Source: an uncultured Caulobacterales bacterium (GTDB lineage: Bacteria; Pseudomonadota; Alphaproteobacteria; Caulobacterales; Maricaulaceae). From it: 35,244 bases of DNA. The stretch is from assembly GCA_938040095.1 (NCBI GenBank), contig CALHXF010000184.1, positions 1-35,244 of the forward strand. Direction: 5' to 3'. How positions within the stretch are numbered: position 1 is the stretch's first letter; each line of letters begins with the position of its first letter. The translations under genes and the position numbers were made by a program. Shown here piece after piece: positions 25,096 to 32,787 of this stretch. Below the pieces are notes generated by a model, which worked only from the letters and a program-made list of their open reading frames with translations, did not search any database and was not told the DNA's origin.

Positions 25096-27672
25096 CTACG
25101 CAGGCATAACGCTAATCCGAATACGTCCACCCGCTGCGTCTACATTGACCGTATCGCCGTCATTGACTCGTCCGCTGAGAAGTTCTCGGGCAAGTTCATC
25201 TTGGACCTGCTTCTGGATCACACGTTTTAGGGGACGCGCGCCGAAACTCGGATCATAGCCTGCATCACCCAAATGTTTCCGCGCGGCATCCGATAGGTTC
25301 ACTGTGATGGATTTATCCTTTAACCACCCTTGTAAACGCTTCATTTGAATGTCGACAATCGTACCCATATGTTCGGGCTTCAATCGCTCGAATAAGAGTA
25401 TCTCATCAATGCGATTGAGAAACTCTGGGCGGAAGTGGGCATTGACCTCGGCCATCACGCCAACTTTTGCGCCTTGAACATTGTCGCCATCTGCGAGGTT
25501 CAATAAATGCTGCGCGCCGATATTTGACGTCATGATGATGAGGGTGTTTCGGAAATCGACAGTACGGCCTTGGCCATCTGTTAAGCGACCATCGTCTAAA
25601 ACTTGGAGTAAAATATTGAAAACGTCGGGATGCGCTTTTTCGACTTCATCAAACAGAACGACTTGATAAGGTCTGCGCCTGACGGCTTCGGTCAACGCGC
25701 CGCCTTCGTCATATCCGACATAGCCTGGAGGTGCACCAATCATACGAGATACGGAGTGTTTCTCCATATATTCGGACATGTCCAAGCGGGTAATTGCTTG
25801 ATCATCATCGAACATAAATTCAGCGAGAGCTTTGGTTAGTTCCGTTTTACCAACACCTGTGGGCCCCAAGAACATGAAACTACCAATAGGGCGTTGCGGA
25901 TCCCGCAACCCTGCGCGGGCGCGCCGCACAGCATCGGATACCGCTGAGACCGCACGGTCTTGACCGACCACACGGGCTGCCAAGACGCTTTCCATATCCA
26001 ATAATTTTTCGCGTTCACCCTCCAACATTTTTTCAACGGGCACGCCTGTCCACTTTGCGACAATGGCGGCGATGGTTTCAGAGGTTACAGTCTCACTCGC
26101 CATCGTATCATCAGATTGATTTTCTAACTCTGCCATTTGCGTTTCAAGCGCAGGAATATCTTCATGTTGTAAACGTCCAGCGGTTTCGTAATCGCCCCGA
26201 CGTACTGCATCCGCGAGTTCAAACCGCGCATGCTCTAACGCTTCTTTGACGTCCGTGGAGGATGCCAATTTAGCTTTCTCGGCTTGCCACGTCGCACTCA
26301 TTTCATCTGACTGAGATTGCAGGTCGTCAATCTCTGCCTGTCGTTTTGAAAGCCTGTCCATTGACGCTGCATCGGTTTCTTTTTTCAACGCTTCAACTTC
26401 GATACGAAGCTGCACAATCCGACGATCAATTTCGTCCAAGGCTTCGGGTTTGCTGTCCACCTGCATCCGTAATTTGGACGCTGCCTCGTCCATCAAATCG
26501 ATGGCTTTATCAGGTAAAAATCGATCCGTGATGTAGCGATTGGAAAGCTGTGCCGCAGAGACAATCGCCGCATCAGAAATACGAATACCGTGATGGACTT
26601 CGTATTTTTCTTTCAGCCCACGTAAGATAGAAACTGTATCTTCTACGGTAGGTTCGGTCACAAATACGGTGAGGAAACGCCGCGCTAGGGCCGCGTCTTT
26701 TTCTAGATGTTTGCGATATTCATCGAGTGTCGTTGCGCCAATACAATGTAATTCGCCACGCGCGAGAGCGGGTTTTAACAGGTTCGCTGCATCCATTGCG
26801 CCATCACCTTTGCCTGCGCCGACTAGTGTATGAATTTCGTCGATGAATAAGATGATCTGCCCATCGGCTTTTTCGATCTCTTTGAGGACCGCTTTCAAAC
26901 GCTCTTCAAATTCCCCGCGATATTTAGCGCCCGCAATGAGCGCGCCCATATCCAAGGCCAAGAGGCGTTTGTTCCGCATGCTTTCGGGGACGTCACCCGA
27001 GATAATTCGCACAGCTAAGCCTTCGGCAATCGCCGTTTTCCCAACACCAGGTTCACCGATGAGCAATGGGTTATTTTTTGACCGACGAGAGAGAACCTGC
27101 AGCGTCCGACGAATTTCTTCGTCGCGCCCGATCACAGGGTCTAATTTGCCATTACGGGCAGCTTCAGTCAGGTCACGCGCATATTTCGACAGCGCTTCAT
27201 ATTGATCTTCCGCTGAATCGGATGTGACGGGGTCTTCAGACCGAACGGATTTAATGGCTTCGCCTAAGCGCGCAGCGTCCAGACCAGATTGCGAGAGAGC
27301 GGCGCGCAGGTCTTTGTCCGCTTGCGTAACCGTTGCGAATAATAGGCGTTCGAGCGTCACAAAGGCATCGCCAGCATCTTTGGCGGATTTCTCCGCAACC
27401 GCAAAGACCTTCGTCGCGGCTTTGGACAAGGAAAGTCCCGAACCGCCTTCGACTTGCGGTAGTTTGTTTAGAGTTTGGGCGACGGCGGCATCGACTGCAT
27501 CAGGAGACGCACCCGCCATTTGCGCCAAATTACGTGGTAAGCCACCGTTCTCTTGGAGTAATGCGCTTAAGATGTGTGCGGGTGTCAGTTGTTGATGGTC
27601 GCGCGTAACCGCTTCGGTTTGCGCACTTTGAATAACGCTGCGGGAGCGTTGTGTGTAGGCTTGGATATCCAT
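25096..27672 (-). CDS. clpB: ClpB disaggregase
   Basis: Hexameric AAA+ chaperone that rescues aggregated proteins with DnaK/DnaJ/GrpE. The 858 residues equal E. coli ClpB (857). Order: N-terminal Clp repeat domain (1-145), NBD1 with Walker A GEPGVGKT at 206-213, the long coiled-coil middle domain (about 400-530), and NBD2 with Walker A GPTGVGKT near 603-610. Pore-loop and arginine-finger segments appear intact. A sigma-32-type promoter lies immediately upstream inside an inverted repeat. It follows the DUF4167 gene on the minus strand. Confidence 0.97.
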   Translation of the reverse strand: MDIQAYTQRSRSVIQSAQTEAVTRDHQQLTPAHILSALLQENGGLPRNLAQMAGASPDAVDAAVAQTLNKLPQVEGGSGLSLSKAATKVFAVAEKSAKDAGDAFVTLERLLFATVTQADKDLRAALSQSGLDAARLGEAIKSVRSEDPVTSDSAEDQYEALSKYARDLTEAARNGKLDPVIGRDEEIRRTLQVLSRRSKNNPLLIGEPGVGKTAIAEGLAVRIISGDVPESMRNKRLLALDMGALIAGAKYRGEFEERLKAVLKEIEKADGQIILFIDEIHTLVGAGKGDGAMDAANLLKPALARGELHCIGATTLDEYRKHLEKDAALARRFLTVFVTEPTVEDTVSILRGLKEKYEVHHGIRISDAAIVSAAQLSNRYITDRFLPDKAIDLMDEAASKLRMQVDSKPEALDEIDRRIVQLRIEVEALKKETDAASMDRLSKRQAEIDDLQSQSDEMSATWQAEKAKLASSTDVKEALEHARFELADAVRRGDYETAGRLQHEDIPALETQMAELENQSDDTMASETVTSETIAAIVAKWTGVPVEKMLEGEREKLLDMESVLAARVVGQDRAVSAVSDAVRRARAGLRDPQRPIGSFMFLGPTGVGKTELTKALAEFMFDDDQAITRLDMSEYMEKHSVSRMIGAPPGYVGYDEGGALTEAVRRRPYQVVLFDEVEKAHPDVFNILLQVLDDGRLTDGQGRTVDFRNTLIIMTSNIGAQHLLNLADGDNVQGAKVGVMAEVNAHFRPEFLNRIDEILLFERLKPEHMGTIVDIQMKRLQGWLKDKSITVNLSDAARKHLGDAGYDPSFGARPLKRVIQKQVQDELARELLSGRVNDGDTVNVDAAGGRIRISVMPA

Positions 27673-27731
27673 GGCTTACCTCGCGAATAAAGTTTCAGCG
27701 CACCATAGTTGGCCGCTGTGTTTCTATTCCG

Positions 27732-27772
27732 AGATGGGAATTGAGTCCCCATGTTCAAGGTGGGACTCAATT
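27732..27772 (-). promoter_or_regulatory. Sigma-32-type clpB promoter overlapping an 11-bp inverted repeat
   Basis: On the minus strand CTTGAAC (27759-27753), 14 bases and CCCATCT (27738-27732) match the heat-shock pattern CTTGAA-N11-16-CCCCATnT. A perfect inverted repeat AATTGAGTCCC (27739-27749) and GGGACTCAATT (27762-27772) has one arm filling the -35/-10 spacer and the -35 in its 12-base loop. This is not the CIRCE sequence. A repressor bound here would block the heat-shock promoter. As RNA it could also be an attenuator after the DUF4167 gene. Confidence 0.65.
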
Positions 27773-27817
27773 TGAAAGGGATGCGCGGGTTACTTTGCCC
27801 CCGTCTTTAAGTGTCGT

Positions 27818-28495
27818 TTATTCCGCAACCTCGACAGATTCCGTATCTACTTTTTTGCGTGCTGGCGCTTTACGACGTCGCTTTGGTTTTTCCTCAGAAA
27901 CGGTGTCGTCTGACGTTGATTCAACTGCATCTGATTCCACCTTAGGCGCTTTCGCCTTCTTCGGTGCGGGTTTTCTTGCGGCAGGTTTGCGCGGAGCTTT
28001 TTCTACCACCACTTCTGCTGCAGGGGCGTCTGCTTCGGGCGTTACAACATCTAATTCAGCCGGCGTTTCGTCTTGGCGATTTTCTTCGCGCGGCTGACGT
28101 GGGTTGCGATGATTACTTCGGCGTGGGTCGCGTTTGCCATCTCTGTTATTATCCCGAGAGGCTTCACTGTCGTCTTCGCCGCTTTCTGCACGTTTTGCAG
28201 CGCGTTCAGCTTCAATCTTATCGCGCGCTTCTTGGGCTTCACGTTTGGCAGCTTCTTGAACATTCATCACGCGGAGGTAATGCTCTGCATGCTGCAACAG
28301 GTTTTCAGCTTTGACCCGGTGGCCGCTCATTTTCGCATCGCGCGCGAGCGTTGTATATTTTTCATAAATCGTAGATGCCGTACCGCGAACTTTTACATCC
28401 GGGCCCTGGCTATCCAGTGACCGATTGTGGTTGTTGTGGTTGTTATTACGATTTTTATTGTTGTTATTACGATTACGGCCGCGTTGACGCTTCAT
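27818..28495 (-). CDS. DUF4167 domain-containing protein
   Basis: Alphaproteobacterial protein of 225 residues. The first 28 residues are an Arg/Asn-rich tract (MKRQRGRNRNNN, NNHNNH). Residues 30-100 hold the DUF4167 core (GTASTIYEKYTTLARDAKMSGHRVKAENLLQHAEHYLRVM). The remainder is charged and disordered, with acidic stretches, an Ala/Lys/Pro section and a basic EKPKRRRKAPARKK segment. The composition suits an RNA- or ribosome-binding role, as does its usual place near prfA/prmC, but function is unknown. It follows prmC by 187 bases. Confidence 0.88.
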   Translation of the reverse strand: MKRQRGRNRNNNNKNRNNNHNNHNRSLDSQGPDVKVRGTASTIYEKYTTLARDAKMSGHRVKAENLLQHAEHYLRVMNVQEAAKREAQEARDKIEAERAAKRAESGEDDSEASRDNNRDGKRDPRRSNHRNPRQPREENRQDETPAELDVVTPEADAPAAEVVVEKAPRKPAARKPAPKKAKAPKVESDAVESTSDDTVSEEKPKRRRKAPARKKVDTESVEVAE

Positions 28496-28682
28496 CGGAT
28501 TTCCTCAAAGGGGCGACATTCGTCTAGGCATGTAAAGCACATCGGTGTGCGTTAGCCTTGATCTGTCAGTTATATCAGCGGTGTTCGGGTGATTTGTGGT
28601 CGAACGCTCTGCGCTGCTGATTTCGCCTAGCAAAGCCCAGACCAGATGAAAAGAGGTTTTTTGACCCTCATTTCGAGTTTAA
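28496..28682. other. Intergenic region between prmC and the DUF4167 gene
   Basis: Contains a perfect hairpin GCACA-TCGG-TGTGC (28537-28550) and, near the prmC stop, a weak stem (GAGG/CCTC around 28653-28669) followed by TTTTC on the minus strand, perhaps a poor terminator. The DUF4167 gene probably has its own promoter here. Nothing else is clear. Confidence 0.3.
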
Positions 28683-29591
28683 TCAGCTGGCCGACTTAGG
28701 GTACTGCGCCCAGACCGCGCGGTCATTTCCGCCCAAGTCTCGATCAACTGAAATTTTGTCCCATGCGTCGACCTTGAGAAGGTCGGTTAAAGCCTCAGCT
28801 TGATCAAACCCGATTTCAAACCCCAGCCATCCAGCAGTGTTCAGATGGGTTTTGGCATCCGATAGAATGGCGCGATAAGCGTCCAATCCATCGGCGCCAC
28901 CGCGCAACGCCAAATCAGGATCAAAATCCAAAACTTCGGATTCTAAGCCTTCCATCGCGAGGTTTGAAATATAGGGCGGGTTGGAGAGGATCATATCAAA
29001 CCGAGCGTCATTTGGCACGGCGTCCCACCACGGGCCTTGTGCGAAATCTACTCGGGTTTGAAGTTTCAACGTCTGCGCATTGCTTTTCGCGACATCCAAA
29101 GCGGCCTCCGATAAGTCCGTTGCGAGTAGGGAGGTGTTTTCGCGTTCAGCTAACAGCGTCAACCCAATCGCCCCGCTTCCAGTACCAAGATCAATTAAAT
29201 GCTGTGGCTTTCGTATATCCAACCGCTGGAGCGCCCCTCTGATGAGGGTTTCCGTATCTGCGCGGGGGGATAAGACATCTTTGGATATTTTAAACCGTCG
29301 CCCGTAAAACTCGCGCCACCCCAAAATATGATCAACAGGTTCGCCCGAAATTCGGCGTTCCATATGTTGCTTGATCGTTTCAAATACTTCGGGCTTTAGG
29401 AATTCTGTCCCGCGCAACATCATTGCCGTGCGATCTAGCCCTGTTGCTGCCTCGACAATTTCTCTCGCATCATCCTCTGCAAAATCTAAGCCTGCTTCTT
29501 CAAAAGCCTGCGTAAGAAACCGTTTGGCGGACCGCGCATTCAAGCCGGAATAGGGCCCAGAGCGCGGGCGTTGATCGAGGGGTATTACCAT
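28683..29591 (-). CDS. prmC: Release factor glutamine methyltransferase
   Basis: Methylates the GGQ glutamine of RF1/RF2, needed for efficient termination. It has 302 residues with a short N-terminal extension over the usual 280. The helical N-domain includes EPVDHILGWREFYGRRF. The SAM motif is LIDLGTGSGAIGL (about 134-146), and the catalytic NPPY appears in ILSNPPYIS. prfA, its usual upstream neighbour in this class, is replaced here by a small membrane gene 38 bases upstream. Confidence 0.95.
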   Translation of the reverse strand: MVIPLDQRPRSGPYSGLNARSAKRFLTQAFEEAGLDFAEDDAREIVEAATGLDRTAMMLRGTEFLKPEVFETIKQHMERRISGEPVDHILGWREFYGRRFKISKDVLSPRADTETLIRGALQRLDIRKPQHLIDLGTGSGAIGLTLLAERENTSLLATDLSEAALDVAKSNAQTLKLQTRVDFAQGPWWDAVPNDARFDMILSNPPYISNLAMEGLESEVLDFDPDLALRGGADGLDAYRAILSDAKTHLNTAGWLGFEIGFDQAEALTDLLKVDAWDKISVDRDLGGNDRAVWAQYPKSAS

Positions 29592-29629
29592 AGAGGTGCG
29601 ATAGGGCAGGCGAGGCCGATTTGCAAAGG

Positions 29630-30058
29630 TCAGAGTCTCTCTGTGGCTTCGATAAGCTTTTCTCCAAGGATCCCGAAAACGTGGCCTTTGATAGCTTTAG
29701 CGTGCCCAAACTCCAGCTTTGTGACCTTGAAGAATAATACTCGACCAAGTCCTGATTTAATATCACCAAGCGGAACGCTCAGAGGTCGATGACCTGCTTT
29801 GAAGAAGAATTTAGGCGTCAGGTATAAATGTGTCTCAGATATATATACGTTAACAACCGCGATGTAGCTGACCATGAAAAGAGGTGAAAATCCCAGACCC
29901 ATAGATTGTGAACCGTAGCGCTCTCCGTCTGGTTTTGTGTCCGTTCCATAGTGTGTCGCGAGAGACGACCACCCACTCAACCGAGACAGTAGGAGGCAAA
30001 TTGCTATCCAAAATAATGGAAAAGTAACAGCAAAGGCGAACGGAACAAATGTTGTCAC
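29630..30058 (-). CDS. Small membrane protein of unknown function
   Basis: Predicted 142-residue protein with an N-terminal membrane helix (FVPFAFAVTFPLFWIAICLLL) and a second hydrophobic segment (LFMVSYIAVVNVYI). A basic, probably cytosolic half follows (LYLTPKFFFKAGHRPLSVPLGDIK) that resembles a small PH-like beta domain. I recognise no family. Its ATG overlaps the stop of the upstream alpha/beta hydrolase by four bases (ATGA), so translation is coupled. Confidence 0.7.
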   Translation of the reverse strand: MTTFVPFAFAVTFPLFWIAICLLLSRLSGWSSLATHYGTDTKPDGERYGSQSMGLGFSPLFMVSYIAVVNVYISETHLYLTPKFFFKAGHRPLSVPLGDIKSGLGRVLFFKVTKLEFGHAKAIKGHVFGILGEKLIEATERL

Positions 30059-30816
30059 AGCGCTTCCGTGGTGAACTCTTCAATCGCACCTTCGATCAAT
30101 TTCAAATCGCCCTCGCGTGACAAACTATGATCCCCACCCGCAACCAACGTGTAGGTGACATCTTTCGATGTCAGCATATCAATCAAACGTTTGGAGTGCG
30201 CCCAGGGGACGACATTGTCCTCATAGCCTTGCAAAACCCTTACAGGACAATTCACGGGAATGGGTGTATCCAAGATTTGCCGCGCCCGCCCATCTTCAAT
30301 GAGGGCTTTTGAATAAGCATAGGGTTCATCATAACCTGAGGGCTCATAGACGACGCCATCGTCTTCTAGGGCCTTAATCTGAGCCTCTGACCAACCCGCG
30401 ACGGTCAGTTTTTCTGTGAAATCTGGCGCAGGGTTTATCAGTACAAGGCCAGCTGTAAGCGGTGTATTTGCAATCGCGGTCAGCAGCGCCGCCCATCCCC
30501 CCATGGAGGAGCCAACCAGGATGACTGGGCCGTCGGTCAATTGGTCTCGGACATATGCGATATCTTCGGCCCAACGGGACATTGTGCCGTCAATGAAATC
30601 ACCGCTGCTCTGCCCGTGTCCGAAATAGTCAAACCGAATAAAGCCTTGGCCGCGCGCGGTGGCCCATGCGTGGAGATGTGTGGCTTTCCCGCCTTCCATA
30701 TCGGATTTCAGCCCGCCGCACCAAATGAGGGTGGGGGCCTTGGCGAGCCTCCCGTGGCCCTCGGTTTTTTCATAAGCAATGCGATGGCCGTCAGATGTTG
30801 TGAGAAAGTCGGGCAT
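30055..30816 (-). CDS. Alpha/beta hydrolase (ABHD10-like)
   Basis: Alpha/beta-fold serine hydrolase, 253 residues, no signal peptide. The nucleophile elbow is G102-S-S104-M-G, the oxyanion region is WCGGLKSDMEG, and the FDYFGHGQSSG strand is typical. The histidine lies in GGDHSLSREGD near the end. It resembles the ABHD10-type esterases/thioesterases found in alphaproteobacteria; the substrate is unknown. Four-base overlap with the membrane gene downstream. Its start lies 29 bases from the divergent glycosyltransferase start. Confidence 0.87.
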   Translation of the reverse strand: MPDFLTTSDGHRIAYEKTEGHGRLAKAPTLIWCGGLKSDMEGGKATHLHAWATARGQGFIRFDYFGHGQSSGDFIDGTMSRWAEDIAYVRDQLTDGPVILVGSSMGGWAALLTAIANTPLTAGLVLINPAPDFTEKLTVAGWSEAQIKALEDDGVVYEPSGYDEPYAYSKALIEDGRARQILDTPIPVNCPVRVLQGYEDNVVPWAHSKRLIDMLTSKDVTYTLVAGGDHSLSREGDLKLIEGAIEEFTTEAL

Positions 30817-30845
30817 TTTGATTCCGATTGGTTTAAGGGACGCGC

Positions 30846-31958
30846 ATGAATGTGCTGCAAATTTTGCCCGAGCTCAATGCCGGAGGTGTCGAACGGACCG
30901 CTTTAGAGGCTGTCGAAGCCTTAGTCACGGCGGGACATGGTGCGCATGTCTTGTCCAATGGCGGACGTTTGGTCCCTGAATTGGAAGCAATGGGCGGGAT
31001 TCATCACACGGTGGACATCGGATCAAAGAATATCCTGTCCGTGCCGTGGCGAATTGCGGGTGTGCGTCGTTTAATTGCCGAATATAAAATTGATATTGTC
31101 CATGTGCGCTCCCGCGCTCCCGCTTGGCCTGCCATATATGCGGCGAGGGCAGAAAAGGTACCGTTCGTCACGACCTATCATGGTATTTACAATGCGAAAT
31201 CTGCGCTGAAACGGGGCTATAATTCCGTCATGGCAAAGGGTGATATTGTGATCGCCAACTCGAATTTCACACGCGAACATATCATTCGTGAGCATGGAAC
31301 GGAGCCAAGTCAGATCACCGTTATTCCACGCGGCGTAGATATGGCGGTCTTTGATCCCGCGCAGATCAGCATTGAGGCTTCGAAACAGAGACGTGAAAGC
31401 TGGGGTGTGCCCGAGGGTGCCACGCTCATTTTATTGCCAGGTCGCTTGACAGCGTGGAAAGGGCAGCGGGTCGCGATTGAGGCCCTGTCTCATTTGAATA
31501 AAGTGGCTCATTTGGGTGAAAATTATCATCTTGTCCTATTAGGCGATGCCCAAGGGCGTGATGGCTATGTGGTAGATCTAAAAGCCCTCGCCGCGACGCA
31601 TAATCTCACCGATCGGGTGCATCTTCCAGGTCATGACGCCGATGTTGCATGTGCTTATGCTTCCGCAGATATTATTATTTGCCCCTCAACTGATCCCGAA
31701 GCCTTTGGCCGAACCGCTGCCGAGGCCCAAGCGATGGGGAAGCCCGTTATTGCAAGCGATCATGGCGGCGCAGTAGAGGTCGTCGATCATGGTGTTACGG
31801 GTTGGCGGTTCCCACCGGGCGACGCGCAAGCACTAGCAAATGCCATTGGTCGCGTTGATCAGCTTTCAGGACTTTCGGGTGCCCGCGGACGTGTTTTGGA
31901 CAGGTTTTCGAAAGTCGCCCTGCAATCTGCGCTCTTGGGTGTCTATAATCGTTTCTGA
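30846..31958 (+). CDS. Glycosyltransferase family 4
   Basis: Retaining GT-B glycosyltransferase, 370 residues, cytosolic or membrane-associated. The N-terminal Rossmann half has the donor/acceptor loop LNAGGVERTALEA. The C-terminal half carries the GT4 EX7E motif, Glu285 and Glu293, in EAFGRTAAEAQAMGKPV. It presumably extends an envelope polysaccharide or glycolipid; sugars are unknown. An AAGGGA ribosome site precedes the ATG. No polysaccharide cluster surrounds it. Confidence 0.9.
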   Translation: MNVLQILPELNAGGVERTALEAVEALVTAGHGAHVLSNGGRLVPELEAMGGIHHTVDIGSKNILSVPWRIAGVRRLIAEYKIDIVHVRSRAPAWPAIYAARAEKVPFVTTYHGIYNAKSALKRGYNSVMAKGDIVIANSNFTREHIIREHGTEPSQITVIPRGVDMAVFDPAQISIEASKQRRESWGVPEGATLILLPGRLTAWKGQRVAIEALSHLNKVAHLGENYHLVLLGDAQGRDGYVVDLKALAATHNLTDRVHLPGHDADVACAYASADIIICPSTDPEAFGRTAAEAQAMGKPVIASDHGGAVEVVDHGVTGWRFPPGDAQALANAIGRVDQLSGLSGARGRVLDRFSKVALQSALLGVYNRF

Positions 31959-32112
31959 CGCTGTTTCCAAAATAGGGTTAAATTTCGGCGCTGAGTGCTG
32001 AAAGTCTTACGAAACTGTCACCTATTCGGGGGGTTTCCCTTGTATATCGTCCATAAAACCGCCATATGCGGACACTGTAAAAACAAAGATTGAATTACTT
32101 AGGAGCACTCCA

Positions 32113-32658
32113 ATCGCTAGAAGACCCCTCTCGGCCCAACCCGCCAAAAAACCAAAAGGCCCACGCGTAAACCGCGACATTACCGCCGATAATGTACTAC
32201 TCATCATGGCCGATGGTGAAAAACGAGGGAATGTCCCTCTCAGCGAAGCTCTAGAAGCCGCTCGCGCAGCTGGACTCGACCTTGTCGAAGTCGCACCTGG
32301 GGTCACGCCCGTTTGTAAGGTGCTCGACTACGGTAAAATGCGTTTCGAAAACCAGAAGAAGAAGACGGCGAACCGTAAGAATCAGCGCACCCAAGCGCTC
32401 AAAGAAATCAAAATGCGTCCAAATATCGACGTGCATGACTATGGTGTTAAAACTAAAGCTATGCGTAAGTTCTTCGACCGTGGTGATAAAGTCAAAGTGA
32501 CCGTTCGTTTCCGTGGCCGTGAAATGGCCCATATGGATCGCGGCATGACATTGCTCGCACGTGTCAAAGAAGACTTCGCCGAAGATTGCAAAGTTGAGTT
32601 CGAGCCTAAAACTGAAGGCCGTCTCATGACGATGGTTCTGGCACCAAAACAAAACTAA
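32113..32658 (+). CDS. infC: Translation initiation factor IF-3 (ATC start)
   Basis: IF-3 binds the 30S subunit, checks the start codon and initiator tRNA, and prevents subunit joining. The obvious ATG at 32206 would cut off the N-terminal segment. Reading upstream in frame adds [27 protein letters not shown], which is the family's beginning. The start is ATC at 32113, behind AGGAG (32101-32105) with ideal seven-base spacing. From there it has 181 residues. E. coli infC starts at AUU and is autoregulated, so the AUC here is expected to act the same way. The conserved body includes [22 protein letters not shown] strong terminator follows; rpmI/rplT are not next to it. Confidence 0.95.
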   Translation: MARRPLSAQPAKKPKGPRVNRDITADNVLLIMADGEKRGNVPLSEALEAARAAGLDLVEVAPGVTPVCKVLDYGKMRFENQKKKTANRKNQRTQALKEIKMRPNIDVHDYGVKTKAMRKFFDRGDKVKVTVRFRGREMAHMDRGMTLLARVKEDFAEDCKVEFEPKTEGRLMTMVLAPKQN

Positions 32659-32680
32659 ATTGCAGTACGAATTTGAATGC

Positions 32681-32710
32681 AAAAGCCGGGGCTCACGCTC
32701 CGGCTTTTTT
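32681..32710 (+). terminator. Intrinsic terminator of infC
   Basis: AAAAGCCGG (32681-32689) pairs with CCGGCTTTT (32700-32708), with GGC/GCT extending the stem to a TCAC loop, followed by further T. A strong rho-independent terminator. Confidence 0.88.
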
Positions 32711-32787
32711 GTTGGATAAATGTGAGTTTATTTCGAAGGATTTCCAGCGCTTGATCGTGTGTAGTTATATCGTAATTGGAAATACCT

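Noticed and set aside
27224-27595. 123-residue plus-strand ORF opposite clpB
   Set aside because: Antisense shadow of a highly conserved coding region.
27739-27772. CIRCE element for HrcA at clpB
   Set aside because: The arms are AATTGAGTCCC rather than TTAGCACTC, and the spacer is 12 rather than nine bases.
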